A DNA stretch of 13,482 nucleotides from Chloroflexota bacterium (GTDB taxonomy: Bacteria > Chloroflexota > Ktedonobacteria > Ktedonobacterales > Ktedonobacteraceae): assembly GCA_005881495.1 (NCBI GenBank), contig VBHI01000272.1, forward strand, positions 1 to 13,482, written 5' to 3'. Below the pieces are notes generated by a model. It was not told the origin of the DNA and ran no database searches. It saw nothing but the letters and a program-made list of their open reading frames with translations. Shown here piece by piece: positions 6,628 through 12,660 of this stretch (its first letter is position 1; every line of letters begins with the position of its first letter). The translations under genes and the position numbers were made by a program.

Positions 6628-6735
6628 CACCGTGTCACCCTGAGCCGCAGCGAAGGGTCTGTCGCGCGGGGCAGCGAGATGCTTCGCGGAGTTGACACTG
6701 AGCGAAGCGAATGTGCTCAGCATGACAGTGCGGTG
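6628..6735. repeat. REP-like inverted-repeat element of about 100 bp
   Basis: TGTCACCCTGAG (6633-6644) and CTCAGCATGACA (6716-6727) are inverted ends with two central mismatches. Outside them CACCG (6628-6632) matches CGGTG (6731-6735). The inside contains CAGCGAAGGGTCT and GAGCGAAGCGAA segments that pair among themselves. The sequence style (TGTCACCCTGAG...GCGAAGGGTCT) is familiar from REP-type repeats scattered through several bacterial phyla. Confidence 0.75.
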
Positions 6736-6846
6736 ACCCATACGGATTCCTGGATCAATTTGTTAAACCTCATTATCGGCCCTCCCTGGATTTTCCGCTC
6801 TCCACATGAATAAGTCAAACAACATAATCTGGTCACTATGAGCGTG

Positions 6847-7602
6847 TCATATGTTCGGGTACATCCCATTTATTATCGTCATCGCCGGGGAGATAGACGC
6901 GCGCTCCCCCTGTCCCCCCTGCCCCTCCTCTTCAACGCTGTGAAAGGCAGCAAGCTCGCGTAACTGGTAGATTGTGGCAAAAACGAGCGGGAACTCGTTG
7001 CGCTCGAAACGTGCCAGGGCCTCAACCGGTGCAATCCATATGCCTTCGCTGGTCTCCAGGCGATCATGCGCCGCCTGTTGTTCAGCAGGTGCGGTCGTGA
7101 TAAAGAAATGTGTATCAAAACGCTTTGGCATCCCCTCGGGAGTAATCCAGTGTGCGAAGTAGCCGAGGCGGTCGGTCGCCAATCGGAGGTTTTCGGTGTG
7201 AGCCATCTCTATCAAAGAACCTTTGCGCTCATTGAATGCCTGGCGATAGCCATCAAAACGGGCCACGTCTTCTTCATTGATAGCCAAAATCTGCCCATCG
7301 CGATAGGCAAGCAGTACGCCTGCCTCCTCAAATAGCTCACGAATGGCGGCCGCCCTTGCGCCACTACCCAGGATAGTGCGACCCTCCGGGTCTGCCGCGC
7401 TGGGGGCAATGGGCGTACAGACCTCTTCCGCCTGCTCCGCGGCGCGATCATCGGCAGAGATTGAGCCGCCTGGAAAAACATAGACATCGGGCATAAAGTC
7501 GCTTTGGATAACCCTGCGGACCATAAACACTTCTATTCCTTGCCCAGAGGCCACATCACGCAGCAGCATAACTGCTGAGGCCAGGCGCGGTTGAACTGCC
7601 AT
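6847..7602 (-). CDS. NUDIX hydrolase, NUDT19-like
   Basis: This is a 251-residue Nudix hydrolase. FPGG at residues 43-46 and RELFEEAG at 88-95 form a Nudix box split by an insertion of about 35 residues. That arrangement is characteristic of the NUDT19/RP2p subgroup, some members of which hydrolyse CoA derivatives. The catalytic glutamates are present. Further typical features are an AHWITPEGMPKRFDTHFF stretch in the middle and an IWIAPVEALARF stretch near the C-terminus. The substrate cannot be assigned beyond a nucleoside-diphosphate-linked compound. ATG 7602 follows a GGAG site about 10 bases upstream. The last 25 residues, rich in Glu/Gly, are outside the domain. The region upstream carries direct repeats and palindromes that could bind a regulator. 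Confidence 0.92.
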   Translation of the reverse strand: MAVQPRLASAVMLLRDVASGQGIEVFMVRRVIQSDFMPDVYVFPGGSISADDRAAEQAEEVCTPIAPSAADPEGRTILGSGARAAAIRELFEEAGVLLAYRDGQILAINEEDVARFDGYRQAFNERKGSLIEMAHTENLRLATDRLGYFAHWITPEGMPKRFDTHFFITTAPAEQQAAHDRLETSEGIWIAPVEALARFERNEFPLVFATIYQLRELAAFHSVEEEGQGGQGERASISPAMTIINGMYPNI

Positions 7603-7625
7603 GAAAGTTTTCTCCGTTCATATTT

Positions 7626-7679
7626 GCATAGATCTGTGTGCATAGATCTGAATACTATTGTATAGTATCATACAGATAC
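7626..7679. promoter_or_regulatory. Cluster of direct repeats and palindromes upstream of the Nudix gene
   Basis: GCATAGATCTG occurs twice (7626-7636 and 7640-7650), with a spacing of 14. Immediately next to it ATACTAT (7652-7658) and ATAGTAT (7662-7668) form a 7-bp inverted repeat, and GTATC (7665-7669) pairs with GATAC (7675-7679). This density of symmetric sites in 55 bases suggests an operator region for the Nudix gene or the rightward genes. I cannot assign a promoter with confidence. Confidence 0.55.
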
Positions 7680-7703
7680 TGAGAAAAGAGCATCGTAATT
7701 TCA

Positions 7704-7835
7704 ATGGAGTTTGAGCAACAAAAAGATAGCCCATCGCCTTTACGCGTCGGTCTCATAGGAAACCCGGTCGCGCACTCCTATTCACCCCGTTTTCAAGCGG
7801 TCAGCGCTGCTCTAATCTTTTTGCCCTCATTGTAA
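7704..7835 (+). pseudogene. aroE: Shikimate dehydrogenase N-terminal remnant
   Basis: This 43-codon open frame begins ATG 7704 and ends TAA 7833-7835. Residues 14-31 read RVGLIGNPVAHSYSPRFQ, which is the diagnostic shikimate-binding N-terminus of AroE (GLIGNPVAHSxSP, with the two substrate-contacting serines). After that the family resemblance stops and the frame ends within 12 codons, so roughly 85% of a normal 270-280 residue enzyme is missing. The remnant lies directly before the FAH-family gene, whose ribosome-binding site starts within its stop codon. The simplest reading is that a deletion removed the rest of aroE and brought the FAH gene next to its start. A functional micro-ORF is much less likely. 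Confidence 0.8.
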
Positions 7836-7847
7836 AGGAGGCTCTCC

Positions 7848-8783
7848 GTGAAATTTGTCAGCTTTTCTACTGCTGCCATTCCCAAACCACATCTGGGTCT
7901 TGTCCAGGGAGACGAAGTTCTCGACGTTGATCTCGCCTCGCAAGCACTGACACTCATCGGGCCTGATCAGATGCAGGATCTGATCGAGAAGTACGAGTCG
8001 TGGAAGCCCTTGCTCCAGTCCATTATGGACAAAGCGGCTGGGCGCCGTTTCAGCGAGGTCAACACGTTCGCCTCGATCGGTGCTGTCTCTACCATCGACG
8101 GGGTAGAGCTGGCGGCACCCATTCCTCGTCCACACAGGAATATTATGTGCCTGGGACTGAATTATGCCGAGCATGCCAAAGAGTCGGCGGAGGCGCATGG
8201 ACGTACGGCCGCCTTGCCTGACCATGCCGTTATTTTCACCAAGGCTCCCACTACGGCAAATGGCCCCTTTGGAGATATTGTGATTGATCCTGCTGTCTCT
8301 GTAGAGGTTGACTGGGAGGCCGAGTTGGCCGTCATTATTGGCAAGACGGGCAAAAACATCCGCGAAGAAGAGGCCATGAATTATGTCTTTGGCTATACCG
8401 TGCTAAACGATGTCACTGCTCGCGACCTGCAACGCCAGCATAAACAGTATTTTAAGGGCAAAAGCATTGATGGCTATTGCCCAATGGGGCCGTGGATTGT
8501 TACCGCGGACGAGGTGGCGGACCCGCAGCGTCTGCCGCTTCGCCTGCGTGTCAATGGCGTTGTCAAACAAGAGGCGAATACGAGCATGATGATTTTCTCC
8601 ATACGACAAATCATCGCCATACTTTCCAGGGGCATGACGCTTGAGCCAGGTGATATTATCGCGACCGGTACGCCGAGTGGCGTTGGTTTTGCGCGCAATC
8701 CCCCTGAGTTTCTCAAAGCGGGAGACGTGGTGGAGACGGAAATTGAAGGCCTGGGCATGATGAGAAACAAAGTTGTTACTTAA
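7848..8783 (+). CDS. Fumarylacetoacetate hydrolase (FAH) family protein
   Basis: This 311-residue FAH-superfamily enzyme acts on 2-hydroxydienoates or acylpyruvates (isomerase, decarboxylase or hydrolase activities in aromatic degradation). An N-terminal domain of about 95 residues is followed by the catalytic domain. It opens with IMCLGLNYAEHAKE (His 109), then EAELAVIIG with metal ligands Glu 157 and Glu 159, and VLNDVTARD with Asp 188. YFKGKSIDGYCPMGPW follows, and GTPSGVGFAR lies near residue 285. All metal ligands look present. The start is GTG 7848, with the strong site AAAGGAGG 8 bases upstream. The precise substrate cannot be told. No other aromatic-catabolism genes are nearby. Its stop overlaps the stop of the convergent gene by 4 bases. 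Confidence 0.93.
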   Translation: MKFVSFSTAAIPKPHLGLVQGDEVLDVDLASQALTLIGPDQMQDLIEKYESWKPLLQSIMDKAAGRRFSEVNTFASIGAVSTIDGVELAAPIPRPHRNIMCLGLNYAEHAKESAEAHGRTAALPDHAVIFTKAPTTANGPFGDIVIDPAVSVEVDWEAELAVIIGKTGKNIREEEAMNYVFGYTVLNDVTARDLQRQHKQYFKGKSIDGYCPMGPWIVTADEVADPQRLPLRLRVNGVVKQEANTSMMIFSIRQIIAILSRGMTLEPGDIIATGTPSGVGFARNPPEFLKAGDVVETEIEGLGMMRNKVVT

Positions 8784-9175
8784 CCCATGTGAGTTGTGCG
8801 TTCTGGTTCAACTCTCACCACTACATGCTCGTCACCAGGGCGGTGCCAGGGATAGACATCTTGATTGAGGTATTTCTTTGCCATCGAGTTGACAAAGTGT
8901 CTGTCAAGATCCTCATCGATACGTACAACACGACCGCGTATCTCTTGATAACGATACGCATTCTTCGGATCAACGATTGAGAGCGCAAGGCGTGGATCAC
9001 GCCGAAGATTAAGGTACTTCTGCGCTGTTTTTGTCAGGGTCAGCAAAACACGGTTCCCATCCCACCCGAACCAGACAGGAGTACTTTGCGGATCACCATT
9101 TGGCCCAATGGTCGCAATATGCGCAAGTGCCTTGGTCTCAAGCAAGTCAGCGTAATTTTCTGGAATGACTGACAT
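8780..9175 (-). CDS. PPOX-class (pyridoxamine-phosphate-oxidase-like) F420-dependent oxidoreductase
   Basis: This 131-residue split-barrel flavin/F420-binding protein resembles the PPOX class. Typical segments are AHIATIGPNGDPQSTPVWFGWDG near the N-terminus, the KYLNLRRDPRLALSIVDP strand-helix unit, YQEIRGRVVRI and an acidic C-terminal part ending near EHVVVRVEPE. Rv1155-like relatives bind F420; FMN binding is also possible. The function is small-molecule reduction in the cytoplasm; the substrate is unknown. ATG 9175 is preceded by AAAGGAG about 12 bases away and by GGAAG closer in. The gene follows an eroded quinone oxidoreductase by 18 bases on the same strand. Its stop codon lies inside the FAH gene's stop region (8780-8783). 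Confidence 0.88.
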   Translation of the reverse strand: MSVIPENYADLLETKALAHIATIGPNGDPQSTPVWFGWDGNRVLLTLTKTAQKYLNLRRDPRLALSIVDPKNAYRYQEIRGRVVRIDEDLDRHFVNSMAKKYLNQDVYPWHRPGDEHVVVRVEPERTTHMG

Positions 9176-9193
9176 CTTCCAATGTTTCTCCTT

Positions 9194-9565
9194 TTATGTC
9201 ACTTTTAAGAGCAATTTTCCGCTTGTTGCTCTACTCTCTAAGAGCAGGTGGGTTTGCGCGGCTTGCTCTAACGGCATGGCGTCGGGGACAGATACAATCC
9301 GATCATGGGGAACACAGGTAAATTCGGCATAGTTTCCACCCATATAGCCCGCGTAAGCCACGCGGTCTGCAACGCGGAAATCGGTCACGTCAGAACCTAC
9401 TGCTGCTACCACGCCGGATGCTTCTGTACCTGGTATCAGCGGCAGCGCAACAGGATAATATAAGCCAGCGCGATGCTGGGTATCTACAAAATTGACTCCC
9501 ACAAAGTGATTTTGTATCAATACCTCATCTGGAAGCGGCTCAGGGATCGGCACGTCACGTGACAA
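9194..9565 (-). pseudogene. Quinone oxidoreductase (MDR superfamily) remnant with internal deletion
   Basis: This 123-codon frame has two parts that belong far apart in a zinc-free alcohol dehydrogenase/quinone oxidoreductase of about 320 residues. Residues 4-104 (DVPIPEPLPDEVLIQ, GVNFVDTQHRAG, PGTEASGVVAAVG, DRVAY) are the N-terminal GroES-like domain. Residues 105-123 (THLLLESRATSGKLLL) are the extreme C-terminus. The NADPH-binding Rossmann core, about 180-200 residues, is missing in frame at EQAAQ, so the protein cannot bind cofactor. The first 20 or so residues of a normal protein are also absent. The frame begins at TTG 9565, a few bases from the tnpB element end, so the start is an artefact of the junction. 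The upstream flank beyond the element does not supply the missing N-terminus in frame. Confidence 0.88.
9554..9563. repeat. 10-bp palindrome GTCACGTGAC at the element edge
   Basis: A perfect palindrome lies immediately outside the predicted right end of the tnpB element. It may mark the target site or be coincidental. It falls within the region that would serve as the RNA guide. Confidence 0.6.
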
Positions 9566-9567
9566 CT

Positions 9568-9588
9568 CCCCACGGCTAAAGCCGGGGG
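9568..9588 (-). repeat. Right-end hairpin of the tnpB element
   Basis: CCCCACGGCT (9568-9577) pairs with AGCCGGGGG (9580-9588) with one bulged A. The tnpB stop codon TAG (9578-9576) lies in the stem and loop. In this superfamily such hairpins are recognised at the right end and form the 3' end of the omega/reRNA scaffold. Confidence 0.75.
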
Positions 9589-10727
9589 CTTCTCAGTTCA
9601 ACTGGCTCCCCAGCGGGAGCCATCCCTGAAGGCCATGCCCTGGCCCGGAACAAGATATTTTTCGCGGCATTGACATCGCGGTCTGCCACATAGCCACAGA
9701 AAGGACACATGTGCGTCCGGACAGACAAACTCTTCTGCACGATTTCACCACAGGTGGAGCACTGCTGCGAGGTGAAACGCGGGTTGACTCGGATCACTTG
9801 ATGACCGGCTCTCTCAGCCTTCTCTTCAAGAATCGCGAGAAATGCGCCCCACGAGGCATCCAGGATGGACTTGGCCAGATGATGGTTCTTGACCATATTG
9901 GGGAGAGCCAGGTCTTCTACCGCGAGATGCTGGTAGCTCTCCGTGTACTGCTTGGCCGTCTTGAAATGAAAATCACGGCGTTGACGGGCAATCTTGAGAT
10001 GCGTCTTTGCGGTGTTCCTGGCCGCCTTCCGACGGCGATGAGACCCTTTTTTCCGGCGGGACAACGCACGCTGCTTCCTTCTGAGCGTTTGCTGAGAGGT
10101 ACGGAAGAAACGGGGATTGGCAACAGTTGTGCCCTCAGAGTCCGTCAGAAACGACTTCAACCCCACATCAATACCGATATCCGGGTGAGAGCAATTGCCA
10201 GGCAGATGCTCAGTTTGGGAGGTAGTTTCGCACACAATGAGCGCATACCAATGCCCATCCGCACGTAGGACAAGGTGGATTGTCCTGGGAGTTCCCTCCA
10301 AGGGTCGATGCAACTTGATCTTGAGCGACCTCCCCACCTTGGCAGGCACTATCAAATGCTTCCTATCCTCATGCAGATAGGCATCTTTCCCATACTGCCT
10401 CAGTTGGAGAGAATGCCAACGGTTTGGCGTTTTGAAGCGCGGAAAGCCAACCTTTTCGCCCAATTCCTTACGGGCAAGAAAGCGTTTGAGGGCCTTACTG
10501 AGTCGATCAGCCAGCATTTGGACCGTGGTCGCGGGCACATGCTCCCCACCCCGTCCTTTGAACAGCTTGGTCAAATCGTACTTGGTGGGGAACGTGCCTT
10601 TGTCCGCATATTGTACTTTGACCGTCTCTAACATCTCATTATAGAGATGGCGAGACTCGATCAAACCCTGCATGAGCAAGTGCTGCTGTTCTCTATTTGG
10701 ATACAGTCTGTATTCAAACGTTCTCAT
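9576..10727 (-). CDS. tnpB: TnpB, RNA-guided RuvC-like nuclease of IS200/IS605 type
   Basis: This is a 383-residue TnpB counted from ATG 10727 (MRTFEYRLYPNREQ, the standard N-terminus). ATG 10736 would add three residues. The frame also extends upstream to a GTG at 10850, but that part lies in the left-end hairpins and is unlikely to be coding. The RuvC-I aspartate is in DIGIDVGLKSF (about 187), RuvC-II glutamate in LAVEDLALPNM (about 271), and RuvC-III in ADRDVNAAKNI (Asp about 351). A zinc finger lies between them: CSTC (about 323-326) and CPFC (about 341-344). All catalytic and zinc residues are present, so the protein looks active. Known TnpB proteins use a right-end-derived RNA to cut DNA at a TAM. 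No tnpA lies beside it. Confidence 0.93.
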   Translation of the reverse strand: MRTFEYRLYPNREQQHLLMQGLIESRHLYNEMLETVKVQYADKGTFPTKYDLTKLFKGRGGEHVPATTVQMLADRLSKALKRFLARKELGEKVGFPRFKTPNRWHSLQLRQYGKDAYLHEDRKHLIVPAKVGRSLKIKLHRPLEGTPRTIHLVLRADGHWYALIVCETTSQTEHLPGNCSHPDIGIDVGLKSFLTDSEGTTVANPRFFRTSQQTLRRKQRALSRRKKGSHRRRKAARNTAKTHLKIARQRRDFHFKTAKQYTESYQHLAVEDLALPNMVKNHHLAKSILDASWGAFLAILEEKAERAGHQVIRVNPRFTSQQCSTCGEIVQKSLSVRTHMCPFCGYVADRDVNAAKNILFRARAWPSGMAPAGEPVELRSPRL

Positions 10728-10734
10728 GGTTCTC

Positions 10735-10763
10735 ATTATTGGACGTGAGACGGCATCTGTCAA
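10735..10763 (-). promoter_or_regulatory. tnpB promoter, possibly giving a leaderless transcript
   Basis: On the minus strand TTGACA (10763-10758) and AATAAT (10740-10735) are 17 bases apart, nearly consensus. ATG 10727 lies only 7 bases beyond the -10 box, where transcription would start, so the mRNA may begin at or next to the start codon. The -35 box is inside the loop of an 8-bp inverted repeat (10748-10755 and 10768-10775). Confidence 0.65.
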
Positions 10764-10829
10764 GCGGTGCCGTCTGTGGACGGGCGGCGTTTCACCCCCA
10801 TGGCTCAAGCCAGGGGCACTCACGCCGCC
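10748..10829. repeat. Left-end palindromes of the tnpB element
   Basis: GGCGGCGT (10783-10790) pairs with ACGCCGCC (10822-10829). Nested inside are CCCC-AT-GGCT (10796-10805) and AGCC-A-GGGG (10808-10816). A second inverted repeat, AGACGGCA (10748-10755) with TGCCGTCT (10768-10775), follows towards tnpB. Such subterminal hairpins are expected at the left end, where the transposase would bind single-stranded DNA. Confidence 0.8.
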
Positions 10830-10922
10830 TTTTTGGTAGGAGCCCGACACGTATAATGCTTACCTGATTGAACAATTTTGCTGCTGTTGCTTTGTCGTAG
10901 GCGATGAGAGGAGAAAAAGAAA

Positions 10923-11117
10923 ATTTCTGAAGCATTTAACCAAAACGGCCAAATAGGTGCCTCCAGGCCAGATCAACATCATTGGAATACGCATCAAATT
11001 CCCCGTGAGGACGCGACTGGTGTGATGGTACATGACAACACGCTGCTTTCAGTAATCTCCAACGGCATTTTTCTCAAACGAGGATCGATTCTGTCCTCCT
11101 TCAATGGTATGCTATAA
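10923..11117 (+). pseudogene. Possible AIM24-like N-terminal remnant
   Basis: A 64-codon frame without a standard start codon runs from ATT 10923 to TAA 11115-11117, with AGAGGAG 9 bases before the ATT. The part DNTLLSVISNGIFLKRGSIL followed by SSFNG matches, from memory, the AIM24 signature in which a LLxVxLxGxVWxKxGSMVAYxG segment follows an N-terminal stretch of about 35 residues. The frame then stops just where the full protein, over 200 residues, would continue. It therefore looks like an N-terminal piece of an AIM24-type gene cut short by deletion, similar to the aroE piece. It could instead be chance coding-like sequence. Apart from this, 10861-11158 shows nothing else I can support. 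Confidence 0.4.
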
Positions 11118-11158
11118 AAAGTGTAGACACGTCAAGCAAGATTCGGATCGTAGGATCA

Positions 11159-11668
11159 CTACTCAAGTAATGAGTCTTCAGGTAGAGGCGGAGGACGAAG
11201 AGGAACAGGTGAGGACTGGATAAGAGAGCTTGTCGTTGAGCCATATAAGAGGAAGCAGTCGAGGAGTCGATCAAGCTGATCGATGGCAGGGATATGCACC
11301 TTGAGAATGAAGCAATCCTCACCAGTAACGCGGTGACATTCAACGACTTCAGGAATCTGCTGAGCCAGTTCGACAATCTTAGAAAGTTGTCCTGGACTCG
11401 GGCGAATGCGAATGTACACAGAAATCGGTAGCCCGAGTGCTGCTGGATTCAACTCCAGGCGATATCCTTGAATCACTCCGGCTTCTTCCAAGCGACGAAC
11501 TCGTTCCGTTACGGCCGGCGATGACATCCCGACTCGGCGACCCAGTTCAGACATGGTCAACCGGGGATCACGCTGAAGTTCTTCCAGCACCCGTAGATTA
11601 ACCGAGTCAATTTCTGCATGAAATGACGTGTAAGTAAATACCCGTTTTTTCCTTAAATCTTGAGACAT
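11159..11668 (-). CDS. Lrp/AsnC-family transcriptional regulator
   Basis: This 169-residue protein is a feast/famine regulator. The N-terminal winged helix spans about residues 19-65, starting IDSVNLRVLEELQRDPRLTM and including ELGRRVGMSSPAVTERVRRL. The GYRLELNPAALGLPISVYI linker strand leads into the RAM (AsnC ligand-binding) domain, with VVECHRVTGEDCFILKV carrying the usual amino-acid-contact loop. The last 20 residues are Pro/Ser-rich and extend beyond the family core. ATG 11668 has the site AAGGAGA about 10 bases upstream. It is divergent from an EamA/RhtA-type exporter (start 11757) with 88 bases between them. Such Lrp-exporter pairs usually sense an amino acid and switch on its export. 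The ligand is unknown. Confidence 0.93.
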   Translation of the reverse strand: MSQDLRKKRVFTYTSFHAEIDSVNLRVLEELQRDPRLTMSELGRRVGMSSPAVTERVRRLEEAGVIQGYRLELNPAALGLPISVYIRIRPSPGQLSKIVELAQQIPEVVECHRVTGEDCFILKVHIPAIDQLDRLLDCFLLYGSTTSSLIQSSPVPLRPPPLPEDSLLE

Positions 11669-11756
11669 AGAACCATTATCTCCTTAAACTTGCCATGTAT
11701 TTCTGCTGCTTTCCATTGTACCATAAAGAAGTAGGAAATCTAGGTTAGGAGATAAT
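11669..11756. promoter_or_regulatory. Divergent control region with 10-bp inverted repeat
   Basis: ATTATCTCCT (11675-11684) and AGGAGATAAT (11747-11756) are perfectly inverted and symmetric about the midpoint of the gap. Each arm is the ribosome-binding site of the adjoining gene, so the symmetry probably reflects shared leader design and need not be a single operator. The Lrp protein is expected to bind in this gap. Confidence 0.5.
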
Positions 11757-12653
11757 ATGTTTCAAGTGAGAAAAGTGGATGTGACGACCAGGATCCCGCC
11801 ACAGGTGTACTTTTTCGTGAGTGCCATCTTCCACTACCTCGGTCCAGCATTTGCGGTGCTCCTCTTCTCCAGTGTCTCGGTACTTGGGGTGGCGTGGTTC
11901 CGCATCGCGAGTGCCGCCGTCGTATTTGCGGTGTGGCGTCGGCCATGGCGCATGTTTGTGAGGATCCCCTGGGCGAAGCGTCGCACGCTTCTCGCACTAG
12001 GAGTGGTGCTCGGCCTCATGAATGCCAGCTTTTACCTGGCCATCTCTCGCCTCCCCCTGGGAACCGTTGGAGCCATCGAGTTCCTTGGTCCCATCACGCT
12101 TGCTGCGCTCGGTGCGCGGACCCCACGAAACATCGTCGCGTTGTTGCTGGCAGCGGGGGGCGGATGGCTCCTGACAGATGCACGATTCGGTGGGCAGCCA
12201 CTCGGCTACGTGTTTGCCTTTGCCAACTGTGCCTTCTTCATGCTCTATGTGGTGCTCGGCCATCGGATCGCCCAGGACGGTGGCGCTGCCGGAATAGATC
12301 GGCTTGGAGCAGCAATGCTCATCGCGCTTGTCACCATTACCCCTATCGGGCTTACCGGTGCCTTGCCAGCGATGACGCAGCCACTGCTCCTCCTCGCGGG
12401 TATTGGTGTGGGGATTTGCTCGTCGGTCATCCCGTATGTGTGTGATCAGTTAGCCATGGCCCGGTTGCCACGTGCGACATTTGCGCTGTTGCTCTCTTTA
12501 CTGCCAGCATCCGCTGCTGTGATCGGGGTCGTTGTCCTGCGTCAGATCCCAACATTGGTAGAGATCGCCGGCATTCTCCTTGTCGCAGGTGGGGTAGCAT
12601 TACATCAAGAGGCAGAGACTCGACCGAACGTGCGCACGAAGATCCAAGTATGA
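11757..12653 (+). CDS. EamA-family exporter, RhtA-like (drug/metabolite transporter superfamily)
   Basis: This 298-residue integral membrane protein is rich in hydrophobic segments, compatible with ten helices in two EamA repeats. The first half carries LGVAWFRIASAAVVF and GTVGAIEFLGPITLAALG, the latter a signature of RhtA/YddG-type amino-acid and metabolite exporters. The second half contains GICSSVIPYVCDQLAMARLP and PASAAVIGVVVLRQ, typical of EamA repeat 2. The likely role is efflux of threonine/homoserine or a similar small metabolite across the cytoplasmic membrane (inference). ATG 11757 follows AGGAG by 5-6 bases. The divergent Lrp-family gene is its probable regulator. The C-terminus ends in a short charged tail, and a hairpin lies 8 bases after the stop. 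Confidence 0.92.
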   Translation: MFQVRKVDVTTRIPPQVYFFVSAIFHYLGPAFAVLLFSSVSVLGVAWFRIASAAVVFAVWRRPWRMFVRIPWAKRRTLLALGVVLGLMNASFYLAISRLPLGTVGAIEFLGPITLAALGARTPRNIVALLLAAGGGWLLTDARFGGQPLGYVFAFANCAFFMLYVVLGHRIAQDGGAAGIDRLGAAMLIALVTITPIGLTGALPAMTQPLLLLAGIGVGICSSVIPYVCDQLAMARLPRATFALLLSLLPASAAVIGVVVLRQIPTLVEIAGILLVAGGVALHQEAETRPNVRTKIQV

Positions 12654-12660
12654 AATGTGT

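Larger units (their letters stand above)
6492..6835. repeat. Repeat island bounded by a 12-bp direct repeat
   Basis: The 400-base gap between the hydrolase and Nudix genes holds no gene I can support. Identical ATAATCTGGTCA copies lie at 6492-6503 and 6824-6835. Between them are three copies of a GATTTATC-centred palindrome, a 95-base inverted-repeat element and a second TTATCGGCCCT (6593-6603 and 6773-6783). The block could be a composite of small palindromic repeats or a MITE-like insertion whose ends are the direct repeats. Confidence 0.6.
9566..10840 (-). mobile_element. IS200/IS605-superfamily element carrying tnpB only (IS1341-type)
   Basis: The element encodes tnpB but no tnpA (Y1 transposase), so it would depend on a transposase supplied elsewhere. 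The right-end hairpin is at 9568-9588 and overlaps the tnpB stop codon. The left end holds a large imperfect cruciform at 10783-10829. The outer edges are estimated and are not proven by target comparison. It sits beside the quinone oxidoreductase remnant and an AIM24-like remnant. Confidence 0.75.

Noticed and set aside
6607..6813. 68-residue frame in the repeat island
   Set aside because: It is a translation of palindromic repeats and has no conserved domain.
9711..10631. Plus-strand frames opposite tnpB
   Set aside because: They are antisense shadows of a gene whose catalytic residues are intact.
11894..12445. 183-residue frame inside the EamA transporter gene
   Set aside because: It is a +1-type shadow, rich in Arg/Cys/His with no domain, while the transporter frame has clear membrane helices.
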